A DNA stretch of 64,000 nucleotides from the NCBI RefSeq assembly GCF_003173355.1, contig NZ_QGMY01000006.1, positions 310,001 to 374,000 of the forward strand, in the 5' to 3' direction. Below are positions 8,916 through 16,609 of the stretch, piece by piece. Origin of the DNA: Methanospirillum lacunae (GTDB lineage Archaea; Halobacteriota; Methanomicrobia; Methanomicrobiales; Methanospirillaceae). Below the pieces are notes generated by a model that was not told where the DNA came from, searched no databases, and saw only the letters and a list, made by a program, of their open reading frames with translations. How positions within the stretch are numbered: position 1 is the stretch's first letter; every line of letters starts with the position of its first letter. The translations under genes and the position numbers were made by a program.

Positions 8916-9722
8916 ATGAAAATCAATGAAATGACTAATTGTTTAGAATTTAATCCAGATATATTCTACGCAAACTATCCAACAAAGGTAATATTACGTC
9001 CAGGATATCCGGCAAGAGCCCAATTTAAAAGTACTTTGATGTGGGATTTGTATAGCAATCAAATTATGAATTATTTAGATAATAATTGTGAACACTATGC
9101 GGATATCGGGGGATGTTTCGGTTTTGGAGCAAACTCTATGGCTTATCAAATATTTCGATCACAAGGAAGATATCCTAAAACAAAAGTATTTGAAATTCAT
9201 GAAGATTATATAAACATTGGAAAACAACTTTTCCCGTATATTGACTTTATTAAAGGGGATTTTAGGCATTATTATGAAGATCCCAAACAATTTGATCTGA
9301 TATCAATGTTTGATATCATTGAACATATATCTAACCCAGAGACCTTTTTATATAAGGTAGCAAAAAGAACTAAATTATTATTAGTAAAAACGCCTCTTGA
9401 AACAAATGGTGACTGGTTTGGGGGAAAACCTCCAAATATCCAAGGATATGAACATTCAGATGGACACATTAATTTTTTTACTCCATCAAAATATATTCAA
9501 TTATTAAATAAAAGTGGGTTCGAAATAATTAGTGGAAAATGTATAAAATCGATAATTCCTCCTAATGCTCATAATATCCTTAATCCAGAAACAGAACTCA
9601 AAACACAGACTTTTTTCACAAAGGGAATGCGTTTATTTGTAAACTATGCACCGTTCTATTTTACTCGCAAATTACTTGGAGGGGGAGATCATATCTGTTT
9701 AGCCAAATCTATTTATTTATAA
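8916..9722 (+). CDS. Class I SAM-dependent methyltransferase between the IS21 halves
   Basis: A methyltransferase-like protein of about 268 residues. YADIGGCFGFGANSMAYQIF is a motif-I-like glycine loop, KVFEIHEDY carries the acidic residue of motif II, and FDLISMFDIIEHISNPE is the standard motif before the substrate region; LLVKTPLE follows. The frame is open back to a TTG at 8823, but the first 31 residues look non-conserved and hydrophobic. I prefer ATG 8916, which has AAAGGA about 12 bases before it; ATG 8904 is possible. Its A+T-rich composition matches the glycan genes, so it is likely a glycan-modifying enzyme stranded by the rearrangement. Acceptor unknown. Confidence 0.78.
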   Translation: MKINEMTNCLEFNPDIFYANYPTKVILRPGYPARAQFKSTLMWDLYSNQIMNYLDNNCEHYADIGGCFGFGANSMAYQIFRSQGRYPKTKVFEIHEDYINIGKQLFPYIDFIKGDFRHYYEDPKQFDLISMFDIIEHISNPETFLYKVAKRTKLLLVKTPLETNGDWFGGKPPNIQGYEHSDGHINFFTPSKYIQLLNKSGFEIISGKCIKSIIPPNAHNILNPETELKTQTFFTKGMRLFVNYAPFYFTRKLLGGGDHICLAKSIYL

Positions 9723-9752
9723 TTCTAGTACGGCGATTTCAAATTAACATAA

Positions 9753-9924
9753 CTATGTCAAAATAACACCCGAGGGGTTAGGATCCATCTTGTATGACCA
9801 CTTGAATATTACAGGTTCTTGGTTTAAACTATCAATATAGTTAGATAACCGTAGGATGATTTCTTCCTTCGATTTCACTCTTATTCCCCTTAATACTGAT
9901 CGAGAGGTCTTACTAAAAAAGGAT
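9753..9924 (-). pseudogene. C-terminal remnant of an IS630-type transposase
   Basis: Reading the - strand leftwards from 9924 gives 56 open codons ending at a stop at 9753-9755. The product contains SFFSKTSRSVLRGIR, LSNYIDSLNQEPVIFKW and a short tail, the pattern of the C-terminus of IS630-family DDE transposases (the Phe-Ser/Arg helix, then N-x-x-P-x-x-F-x-W). The frame is cut exactly where the IS21 tip begins at 9925, so IS21 inserted into or next to this older element. The rest of the transposase gene is not in the window. Confidence 0.65.
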
Positions 9925-11313
9925 TGTAAACGCTCACCCGATCTTGATCAGGGGTTTATAAAGCCGCGCTCATTCGTTTTTGATCACCCTATTATAAAGT
10001 AAAACGAATAAATCCCCTCGGTATGTGAGGTGGATATTTGAGGTGAAAACGATGGCAGAGATCCAACAAATCGTTGCATCTTACAATAGATGCGGCCCAT
10101 ATAGCCAGGTTGCACGGGAGTTCCATATCTCTCGTAACACGGTAAAGAAGTATGTTCTCCGGGTAACTGAGGTTAGATCGGGTCTTCGGGATGAGATCCT
10201 TCCTTCAAATCGTGAAATATTTCAACCTCCCCGGGTTGTGACAGATGAAATCCTGCTCCTCATCCGCACTCTCCTCGAACAAAACCTGACCCATCCTAGA
10301 AAACAGAGGATGAATGCAAGGCAGATCTTTGACCAGGTTATTCAAAGTGGTTACTCGATCAGTTACACTACCGTCAAACGAATCATATCCTCATGGAATA
10401 AATCCCATTCTTCACGAGATGTGTATATTCTCCAGGAACCTGAACCCGGTTATCGAGCTGAATTTGACTGGTGTAAAGTCAGTCTTCAAATCAAAGGAGT
10501 CTGGACGAAAGTATCCATGGCAGTCATGGTCCTGACTTACTCGTTATTCCGATTCGCCCGACTCTATTACCATGAGACCCAGCAAGAGGTTATCGATGCC
10601 CATATTCAGTTCTTTACCGAGATTCAGTCAGTTCCCCGGTACATCTACTATGACAATCTTAAAGCAGTCTATGATTATTCACGGAAGAAGTTCCAGGATA
10701 CATACCTTCAATTTGCATCTCATTACGGCTATTCCTATGAAGTATGTAATCCTGTTTCTCCGCATGAAAAGGAACAGATGAAGAGAGCGTCAGTTATATC
10801 CGAAGGAATGCATTCGGAGAGAGAACCTCATTTGAATCATTCGAAGAAGCTCAACAATGGCTCATTGCAGCTCTTAAGCGAATAAATAGTAAAAATGTAT
10901 ATCGAAGGGACAAGACCCCAATTGAAGCTTTGAAGGATGAACAGAATACTATGTTTTCCCTTCCATCTCTTGAATATTCTAACGTACTGACCAAATTTTC
11001 CCGAATTTCAAAGTATTCATTTGTAACCTTTGACCGTAATTATTACTCAGTTCCTGATACCTATCGTCAAAAACACATTCTGTTAAAAATATCTCAGGAA
11101 CGGATTGACCTCCTATCTGGTCCTGAACTGATCGCATCACACCAGAGATTTTACGGGAAAGGGCAGTACTCTCTCAATATTTGCCATTTCCTAAAAACAT
11201 TTGGAAGAAAACCAGGAGCACTTGAACATTCAAAAGTCATTCACCAGGTTCCTCCTGTCCTCCTTAAACTTTTTGAATCCAGTTACCGGGAAAAGCCGTT
11301 GGAGTTCATTCAG
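9925..11313 (+). mobile_element. IS21-type element, left-hand part (istA side)
   Basis: The tip TGTAAACGCTCA at 9925 matches the tip at 7182 in TGTA, GCTCA and the TCAGG some 20 bases in; a second GCTCATTCG and TTGATCA lie at about 9967-9985, as in the repeated IstA-binding sites of IS21 ends. A frameshifted istA follows, and the element stops where repeat copy C starts at 11314. The 5-8 bases outside this tip (AAGGAT) do not match those outside the 7182 tip, so no target duplication links the two parts in their present arrangement. Confidence 0.75.
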
Positions 11314-11316
11314 CCT
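10052..11316 (+). pseudogene. istA: IstA transposase, frameshifted and 3'-truncated
   Basis: It begins MAEIQQIVASYNRCGPYSQV after a GAGGTGA ribosome site, with an N-terminal HTH (VAREFHISRNTVKKYV) and an rve-type DDE core (EFDWCKVSL, YYDNLKAVYDYSR). After HEK the frame breaks: adding one base to the A-run at 10767-10770 restores HEKGTDEESVSYIRRNAFGE and lets translation continue to EFIQP. There the 234-bp repeat begins and supplies a stop (TGA at 11317), removing the normal C-terminus. Two lesions make this an inactive transposase; IS21 istA genes are not known to need a frameshift at this place. Confidence 0.88.
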
Positions 11317-11547
11317 TGATTCCCGGGAACACATAACGATGGAAAAAGGTCCGAGAGGTATACGAAGAAATTTATCTAAATGAAGATAATATTATAGAGA
11401 TTAGAAAATTGCACCTAATCGTTATGTGTGCTAAAAATACATAACGAGGATAAAAATTTTAATCCCCTATAATCAATCATTTTTTAATTCTGCAATCAAT
11501 TTTAAGATTTTACTTCCTCACTCGTTACAGATTTCCGGGAATCCAGG
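11314..11547 (+). repeat. MITE-like 234-bp repeat, copy C
   Basis: It is identical to copy A except for about three substitutions and lies in the same orientation 3.2 kb away. Its left end abuts broken istA; its right end (TTCCGGGAATCCAGG) abuts an orphan open frame. Near identity with A shows recent spread or gene conversion. As direct repeats, A and C could recombine and delete everything between, including the methyltransferase and istA. Confidence 0.75.
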
Positions 11548-11548
11548 A

Positions 11549-11785
11549 TACAACTTATCAACAAGGAAAATAGTACCGATAGGAAATGATATATTTTCAT
11601 TCCGCTCAACTTCATTGGTTCTTAGTTTTGTTTGCATTTTAGGCGATTCAAACATCACTAAGAACACATTTATTTTTGTTAGTGGCAAAGTCAGGCTTCA
11701 GTTATCAAGTGGACCACTGCCGGTTTTTATCTATCCTCTCTACTTTTTAACCACTAAAACTGACGAAGAGCCAATTATATTTTAA
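11549..11785 (+). pseudogene. Orphan 3' gene fragment (unidentified)
   Basis: Immediately right of repeat copy C one frame stays open for 78 codons to a TAA at 11783, with no start codon of its own. In such A+T-rich DNA this is longer than chance usually allows. The deduced product includes SFRSTSLVLSFVCIL and SSGPLPVFIYPLYFL. I do not recognise a family. It may be the 3' end of a surface-glycan gene cut by the repeat insertion, or simply a chance frame. Confidence 0.3.
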
Positions 11786-11799
11786 CATTTGAATGAACT

Positions 11800-12879
11800 T
11801 TACGCGTACTTATTTCTCCAATTCTCCTCAATTTTTTGTATATAATATCCTATAACAAAGGTAATTGGAATAATAAAAATAATCATAATAATATCTTGGA
11901 ATAGTGGATTAAACCCAAGAAAATAAAATATTCCATACCAAATTGTAAAAAAAGGGCGATGAATTAGATAAACGACAAATGAAGAAGTTGATATAAATAA
12001 GAATAATTTATTTAAATTTGGAGAAATCTCTCCAATAAACGATTCTGCAAACCAAAGAGAAATTAAACAAAATGATATTACTATAATATTTAATGATATT
12101 GTTGAAACAATCGAAATAGAGAGGTATTGTCCTTGAAATAATGGTAAAATTTGGTCCATTCTTACATTCAAGATTAATCCAAATCCAAAAATAGTTGGAA
12201 TGATGAGTAAATATTTACGCCATTTCTGATTTTCAAATAAATTAATAAAGTTGGTTGCAATTCCACATACAAAAATAAAAAAATAATTAAAAAAGTAATC
12301 ATCAATTAAATGAAATAAAATTCTAATCATTAAACAACTAACAAAAATGGAAATAGTTACTATAATAAACGAGGGAAGTTTTTTAGAAAAATAAATTATC
12401 AACGGATATAATAAATAGAAAAATAATATCAATCCAACGAAATAAAGGGTAAATATTGGTTTTGCTAATGCAGGAGAGAGAATAATTTGTAGACCCAAAG
12501 CATTAATTATTAAATTATAAAAATTAAATAAATTTGAGATATTATAATCAATTCGTGTTGGGGCAAATATTGGCATTAATGTCGCATACACGAAAAAAAA
12601 TAAAGATATTCCAAAAATCCAATATAGCGGAAAAATCCGAATAATCCTCTTTTTGTAAAATTTTATAATTTGAGCTTTAGTTTTTATCAAATTAGTGGTA
12701 GTAAATAAAATATATCCACTAATAAATATAAATAACCCAAGACCGAATGACGCAAAATAAGGGCTAAATAATTTGATCCCCCCATTATTAATTATATACC
12801 CTCCCCCACAATGTGTAATTACAATAAAACAAATCGCAAGAGTTCGTAAAAAATCTATACTAATAATTCGATTATTCAT
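11800..12879 (-). CDS. Membrane acyltransferase, acyltransferase-3 (OafA-like) family
   Basis: A 359-residue polytopic protein with about 10 hydrophobic segments. The N-terminus MNNRIISIDFLRTLAICFIV followed by ITHCGG has the R/D and histidine features at the first two helices of acyltransferase-3 proteins (the catalytic His just after the first membrane segment). STSSFVVYLIHRPFF in the last quarter is also typical. Such enzymes O-acetylate sugars of exopolysaccharides or lipid-linked glycans using cytoplasmic acetyl-CoA. It lies 14 bases downstream of a GT2 gene and is probably co-transcribed. Confidence 0.82.
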   Translation of the reverse strand: MNNRIISIDFLRTLAICFIVITHCGGGYIINNGGIKLFSPYFASFGLGLFIFISGYILFTTTNLIKTKAQIIKFYKKRIIRIFPLYWIFGISLFFFVYATLMPIFAPTRIDYNISNLFNFYNLIINALGLQIILSPALAKPIFTLYFVGLILFFYLLYPLIIYFSKKLPSFIIVTISIFVSCLMIRILFHLIDDYFFNYFFIFVCGIATNFINLFENQKWRKYLLIIPTIFGFGLILNVRMDQILPLFQGQYLSISIVSTISLNIIVISFCLISLWFAESFIGEISPNLNKLFLFISTSSFVVYLIHRPFFTIWYGIFYFLGFNPLFQDIIMIIFIIPITFVIGYYIQKIEENWRNKYA

Positions 12880-12893
12880 GAAATATCACCCAT

Positions 12894-13862
12894 TTAATTG
12901 CATTCTTTATTCCAACACCAGAGAATTAACTTATTTATACCCCGAAAAATTTTGAAACTAATTATTGGTAATCTTGAAAATAAAAATAAAAGGTTTTTTT
13001 GAATTTTATATGTGTTAGTCTTACATTCCTTAAGTATTTTAGCAGCTGAATCGGAATCGTCTCTCAATAAAAAATGGTAAGCAATTCCCAATTGCAAATA
13101 TGAAATATATTCTGAAACCTCATTTATCATAGTTTCATGAACTTCTCCCCTTTCAATTGCTTTTTTTCCTGAATTTATAAATGGAAGATTAGGATTTAGA
13201 ACTTTTGTTAAACCAGAACGATTGACTGCATCCACATATACTTTTGATTCACCCCTCCAACTAAATGCGATTGAATATTTTATTGCAATTCTACCCCACA
13301 TGTCTAAATCCTCCCCCATCGGTTCACCTTCTAGAAACATTCCAATTTCAGAAAAAACATATTTCGGAATTCCCACAGAAGAAGAACAAACAGGAGGATC
13401 TTCTTCAGTAGCCGCTCTAAAGTAGTCAGGTATTATTCCTTCCCAAGGATATTTTTCAATATATTTATTATTCATCTTTCGAATTATTCCTTTTGAATTA
13501 CAACGGCTGTAGGATGTAACATAAGCTCCAGCTCCTGGATAAGTTTTTTGAAGGTTAAATAATATTTGCAAATGGTTTGGCGTCCACTCATCATCAGCAT
13601 CAAGAAATGTAATAAAATCGGTGTTAATATTTTGAATTCCTCTATTTCTTGCTACAGATACTCCTGAATTAATTTGCTGAATAAGTTTTATTCTTGAATC
13701 ATTTATTTTTTTAACCATTTCCGGACCATTATCAGTTGACCCATCATCAATGATAACAATTTCAAATTTTTGGAAAGTCTGTTTTAATACAGAATTTATA
13801 GATCTTAAAATATGAGGTTCTTTATTAAACAGTGGAATTATTACTGAAATTAGAGGATTCAT
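12894..13862 (-). CDS. GT2 family glycosyltransferase
   Basis: A 322-residue GT-A fold enzyme. ISVIIPLFNKEPHILRSINS is the classic start, IVIIDDGSTDN binds the nucleotide, and FLDADDEW carries the DxD metal site (about residue 90). GEDLDMWGRI supplies the acceptor-side ED motif. The C-terminal 90 residues are helical and non-membrane. It should transfer a sugar from a UDP- or TDP-donor in glycan synthesis; which one is unknown. About 115 A+T-rich bases separate it from the pyruvyl transferase gene upstream. Confidence 0.92.
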   Translation of the reverse strand: MNPLISVIIPLFNKEPHILRSINSVLKQTFQKFEIVIIDDGSTDNGPEMVKKINDSRIKLIQQINSGVSVARNRGIQNINTDFITFLDADDEWTPNHLQILFNLQKTYPGAGAYVTSYSRCNSKGIIRKMNNKYIEKYPWEGIIPDYFRAATEEDPPVCSSSVGIPKYVFSEIGMFLEGEPMGEDLDMWGRIAIKYSIAFSWRGESKVYVDAVNRSGLTKVLNPNLPFINSGKKAIERGEVHETMINEVSEYISYLQLGIAYHFLLRDDSDSAAKILKECKTNTYKIQKNLLFLFSRLPIISFKIFRGINKLILWCWNKECN

Positions 13863-13977
13863 AGATTTCTCATCAATTAGATAGTTTGTAGCAATATTAT
13901 GTTAACAATTCTATTCAACTGGTACAAGTGAGTTATTTTCTAGATCCATAATAACAATTATGAAAAGTCCAACGATT

Positions 13978-15231
13978 CTAATATTTGTCTAAAACATTTT
14001 TTAATATATCTCCTGCTGAAAGCGCTAACTCCTTTATAGTTGGGATTTTCAGATCCAATTCACGCCTAATTTCACTTTCCCTTTCTTGCATTGAAGAGAA
14101 CATATCAACAACTGTTTTCGAGTTTATTTTATCAGGCCCGAGAGAATAATTATTATGGCCGAAAATATCCTGATTAATACCTTTTGCTTTAAGACTATAA
14201 CCTAAGCTTAAAGTTGGAACACTTGTTGACAAGGCTGCGATCGTAGCGTGAGTTCGTGATCCAATAAAAAATGTCATTTGACTTATGATCCATTTCATTT
14301 CTGATGCTGTGTAAGAGGGAGGGATCAAAACACATTTATTTTTTTTACATGATATTCGGGAAAAAATTTCCTTCATAAAACGATAATCATCAGAATGTAA
14401 TGAAGTAACATGCGGAATGAGATAAATAGTAGAATCGCTTTTAGAACAGATTTCTTGAATTATTTCAGATGCCATTAAAACCCATGCTTCAATATCTCCA
14501 CCAGTTACATATTTTGCCATCATTGGACTCAAATTAATACCGATTGAATCCTTCTCTAATGAAATATAATCATCGATTCCTTTAGGCTTCTCATGCTCCA
14601 TGAGAAATGCTGGATCTGCAACCGTGGAAACATTTTTTCTTACCTCAATGCTATGTAAGTAATCTGTGGTTGCAGATTCCCTGGCAAATATTCCTGTGAC
14701 CTTGTTGAGATGTTGACTCATATATTTTTCATATTTTCCAATTTGATTAAAGGGACCAATTGATGCACCCCAGATAAATAGTGGTTTCTGGTGCTCAAGG
14801 ACAAGATCATCAAGTGTCGTAAAGAGTTTTGGGATCCCATAATCAAGAGAATAATTGTCACCGCCAATAGATAGGACCGCAGTGGAACTGTGGAGATATG
14901 GAAACATATTCTTATAGACACGACGATTAATACTTTCAGGTTTTAAAAAAAAATGATAAATGTCCCTCCAAGTATTTAGTTTCCAGAAATTTTTTAGAAC
15001 AATATTTCGATTAAAATTTGAAGAGGAAATATGAATAATATTTCGATCGATTTCATTTCTAGATTGATATTGGAATATTTTTTCAGATTGAAAATGTGAT
15101 AAACATATAAATTTCGGATCACAATAAAATTTCCGAAGAATTTTTGTCGTCCCTCGAATAATTGCCTCACATCCTCTATTTTCATACGAACCGTTCCCAG
15201 CTAATATAAAAAGAGGTTGTTCATGATTCAT
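13978..15231 (-). CDS. Polysaccharide pyruvyl transferase family protein
   Basis: A 417-residue protein opening with FILAGNGSYENRGCEAI, the glycine/asparagine-rich strand of the polysaccharide pyruvyl transferase (PF04230) family; LSIGGDNYSLDYG and FIGSRTHATIAALS are the two other family blocks (GGG-like loop and the GxRxHxxI-type phosphoenolpyruvate site). These enzymes attach ketal-linked pyruvate from PEP to exopolysaccharide sugars, adding negative charge. The start overlaps the end of the upstream FrhB-like gene by 11 bases. Pyruvyl transferases are often found beside FrhB-like proteins in glycan clusters, as here. Confidence 0.85.
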   Translation of the reverse strand: MNHEQPLFILAGNGSYENRGCEAIIRGTTKILRKFYCDPKFICLSHFQSEKIFQYQSRNEIDRNIIHISSSNFNRNIVLKNFWKLNTWRDIYHFFLKPESINRRVYKNMFPYLHSSTAVLSIGGDNYSLDYGIPKLFTTLDDLVLEHQKPLFIWGASIGPFNQIGKYEKYMSQHLNKVTGIFARESATTDYLHSIEVRKNVSTVADPAFLMEHEKPKGIDDYISLEKDSIGINLSPMMAKYVTGGDIEAWVLMASEIIQEICSKSDSTIYLIPHVTSLHSDDYRFMKEIFSRISCKKNKCVLIPPSYTASEMKWIISQMTFFIGSRTHATIAALSTSVPTLSLGYSLKAKGINQDIFGHNNYSLGPDKINSKTVVDMFSSMQERESEIRRELDLKIPTIKELALSAGDILKNVLDKY

Positions 15232-16609
15232 ATAAAAGACTCCTTATTTTTCGTTGAAAGAATTGAATAATATCAATAGGAAGCATAATAATTTTTAAAT
15301 ATGTTTCATTTTTTCTTAAAAGATGTAGAATAGGTTCCATATCATCACGAAAGATATCATTCTCTCCTTTTTTATAGGTTCTACTTATTATCCTCATTTG
15401 CTCTTTATAAATTACCTCATTTCGTAAGAATGGGTTTTTCATTCTAACTGGATTTACTCTTTTTTTAACTACCTTCTTTCCATTTTTTTTGTTTAGATAC
15501 AATCTAAATGCAAGGTATTTTCGCTTTATTGTTATCAATCCCTTTTGGCTTTGTATCACCATATCGATTGGAATTGTATCAAGATTGATATCTTTTAACA
15601 TAATGCCCTTTTCTAACAACCTTTTTACTTTAATAGACCTTATTAAAATAAGATTTGTCCCTTTACTATCTAAAGAATATTCCGGAAGCCATGCATCCAT
15701 AAGCGTTACATCTGCACATTCAGCAAAAATATCATCACAATAGTTACACGCATTTATTGTAAACCAACGATTTAGATATGCTTCTGCTACACCTTCATTC
15801 CAAAATAATTTTTTCTCTTTTCCTTTCTTATCCATCGCAGAGAAAAAAAAATTACTTGCAATTTTTTCTGAATCTTTTCCTCGATATTGTACTTGTATTG
15901 GCTTTTCTTCCAAACCTGCTAGTGTTGATAAATAAGTGGTATAATTTACACTTTTCAATTGACCACAAGTAAGACCTAATATAATCGTGATTCTCTTACG
16001 TAATTTTTTATTATACAACTGAGATAACCTAATTGCTTTAACAAAACACGGTAAGCCTATAATAGCATAATTACCTGGAATATCAACTATATATTTTAGT
16101 ACTTCAGATAGTTCTACTGGATGATATGTTGAACCTGAACTTTTTCGAATATCCTCTATTGAGGAAAAAACTGTATATTTAAAAAGTTTATTTGGATCTA
16201 AATTTTTTGTTACACAAATAACCGCATCCACTTCATGATCTTTTATGAGGTTTTCAAGTATCCACGTTGCCATACCACCCGATGCTCCTAAATTGCGATG
16301 CTCATTTACTTTTGAGTATCCTACATAAGTATTTAGAAAAAACCCAGTTTCTAACTTATGTTGAATTCCGGGAACATTACCAAATAATTGTTGTCCGATT
16401 ACATCTTCATCAGGATTCTTTTCTCCAAATGGACAAACATTTATACAGATACCACACTCGGTTTTACAATCATGATAGAGCACTGGATTATACTCACCAT
16501 ACGGATTAATAATCATTTTAAGGGAATTATCTGGACATAGAGCTACACAGACACCACAACCGATACATAAGTCAAGATTTTTGTCTTTTTTCGGAAATAA
16601 AGGCTTCAT
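15221..16609 (-). CDS. FrhB/FdhB-like (F420 hydrogenase/dehydrogenase beta family) iron-sulfur protein in glycan cluster
   Basis: A protein of about 462 residues. Near the N-terminus are two 4Fe-4S clusters: LCIGCGVCVALCPD and CGICINVCPFG. Then come the FrhB N and C domains with GASGGMATWIL, SSGSTYHPV, YAIIGLPCFVKAI and LGLTCGQLKSV, and NACNYCDDIFAECADVTLMD. Members bind FAD and F420 or reduce ferredoxin-linked flavin; in glycan clusters the partner and substrate are unknown. I choose ATG 16609, preceded by AGGAGAT at the right spacing, over an ATG at 16669 that would overlap the flippase by about 100 bases. The overlap with the flippase is then 38 bases. Confidence 0.85.
   Translation of the reverse strand: MKPLFPKKDKNLDLCIGCGVCVALCPDNSLKMIINPYGEYNPVLYHDCKTECGICINVCPFGEKNPDEDVIGQQLFGNVPGIQHKLETGFFLNTYVGYSKVNEHRNLGASGGMATWILENLIKDHEVDAVICVTKNLDPNKLFKYTVFSSIEDIRKSSGSTYHPVELSEVLKYIVDIPGNYAIIGLPCFVKAIRLSQLYNKKLRKRITIILGLTCGQLKSVNYTTYLSTLAGLEEKPIQVQYRGKDSEKIASNFFFSAMDKKGKEKKLFWNEGVAEAYLNRWFTINACNYCDDIFAECADVTLMDAWLPEYSLDSKGTNLILIRSIKVKRLLEKGIMLKDINLDTIPIDMVIQSQKGLITIKRKYLAFRLYLNKKNGKKVVKKRVNPVRMKNPFLRNEVIYKEQMRIISRTYKKGENDIFRDDMEPILHLLRKNETYLKIIMLPIDIIQFFQRKIRSLLYES

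Noticed and set aside
9723-10051. Possible RNA gene in the gap before istA
   Set aside because: The gap is fully accounted for by an IS630 transposase tail and the IS21 terminal sites.
10764-10773. Programmed frameshift in istA
   Set aside because: IS21 istA genes usually read through in one frame, and this copy is also cut at its 3' end, so decay is more likely.
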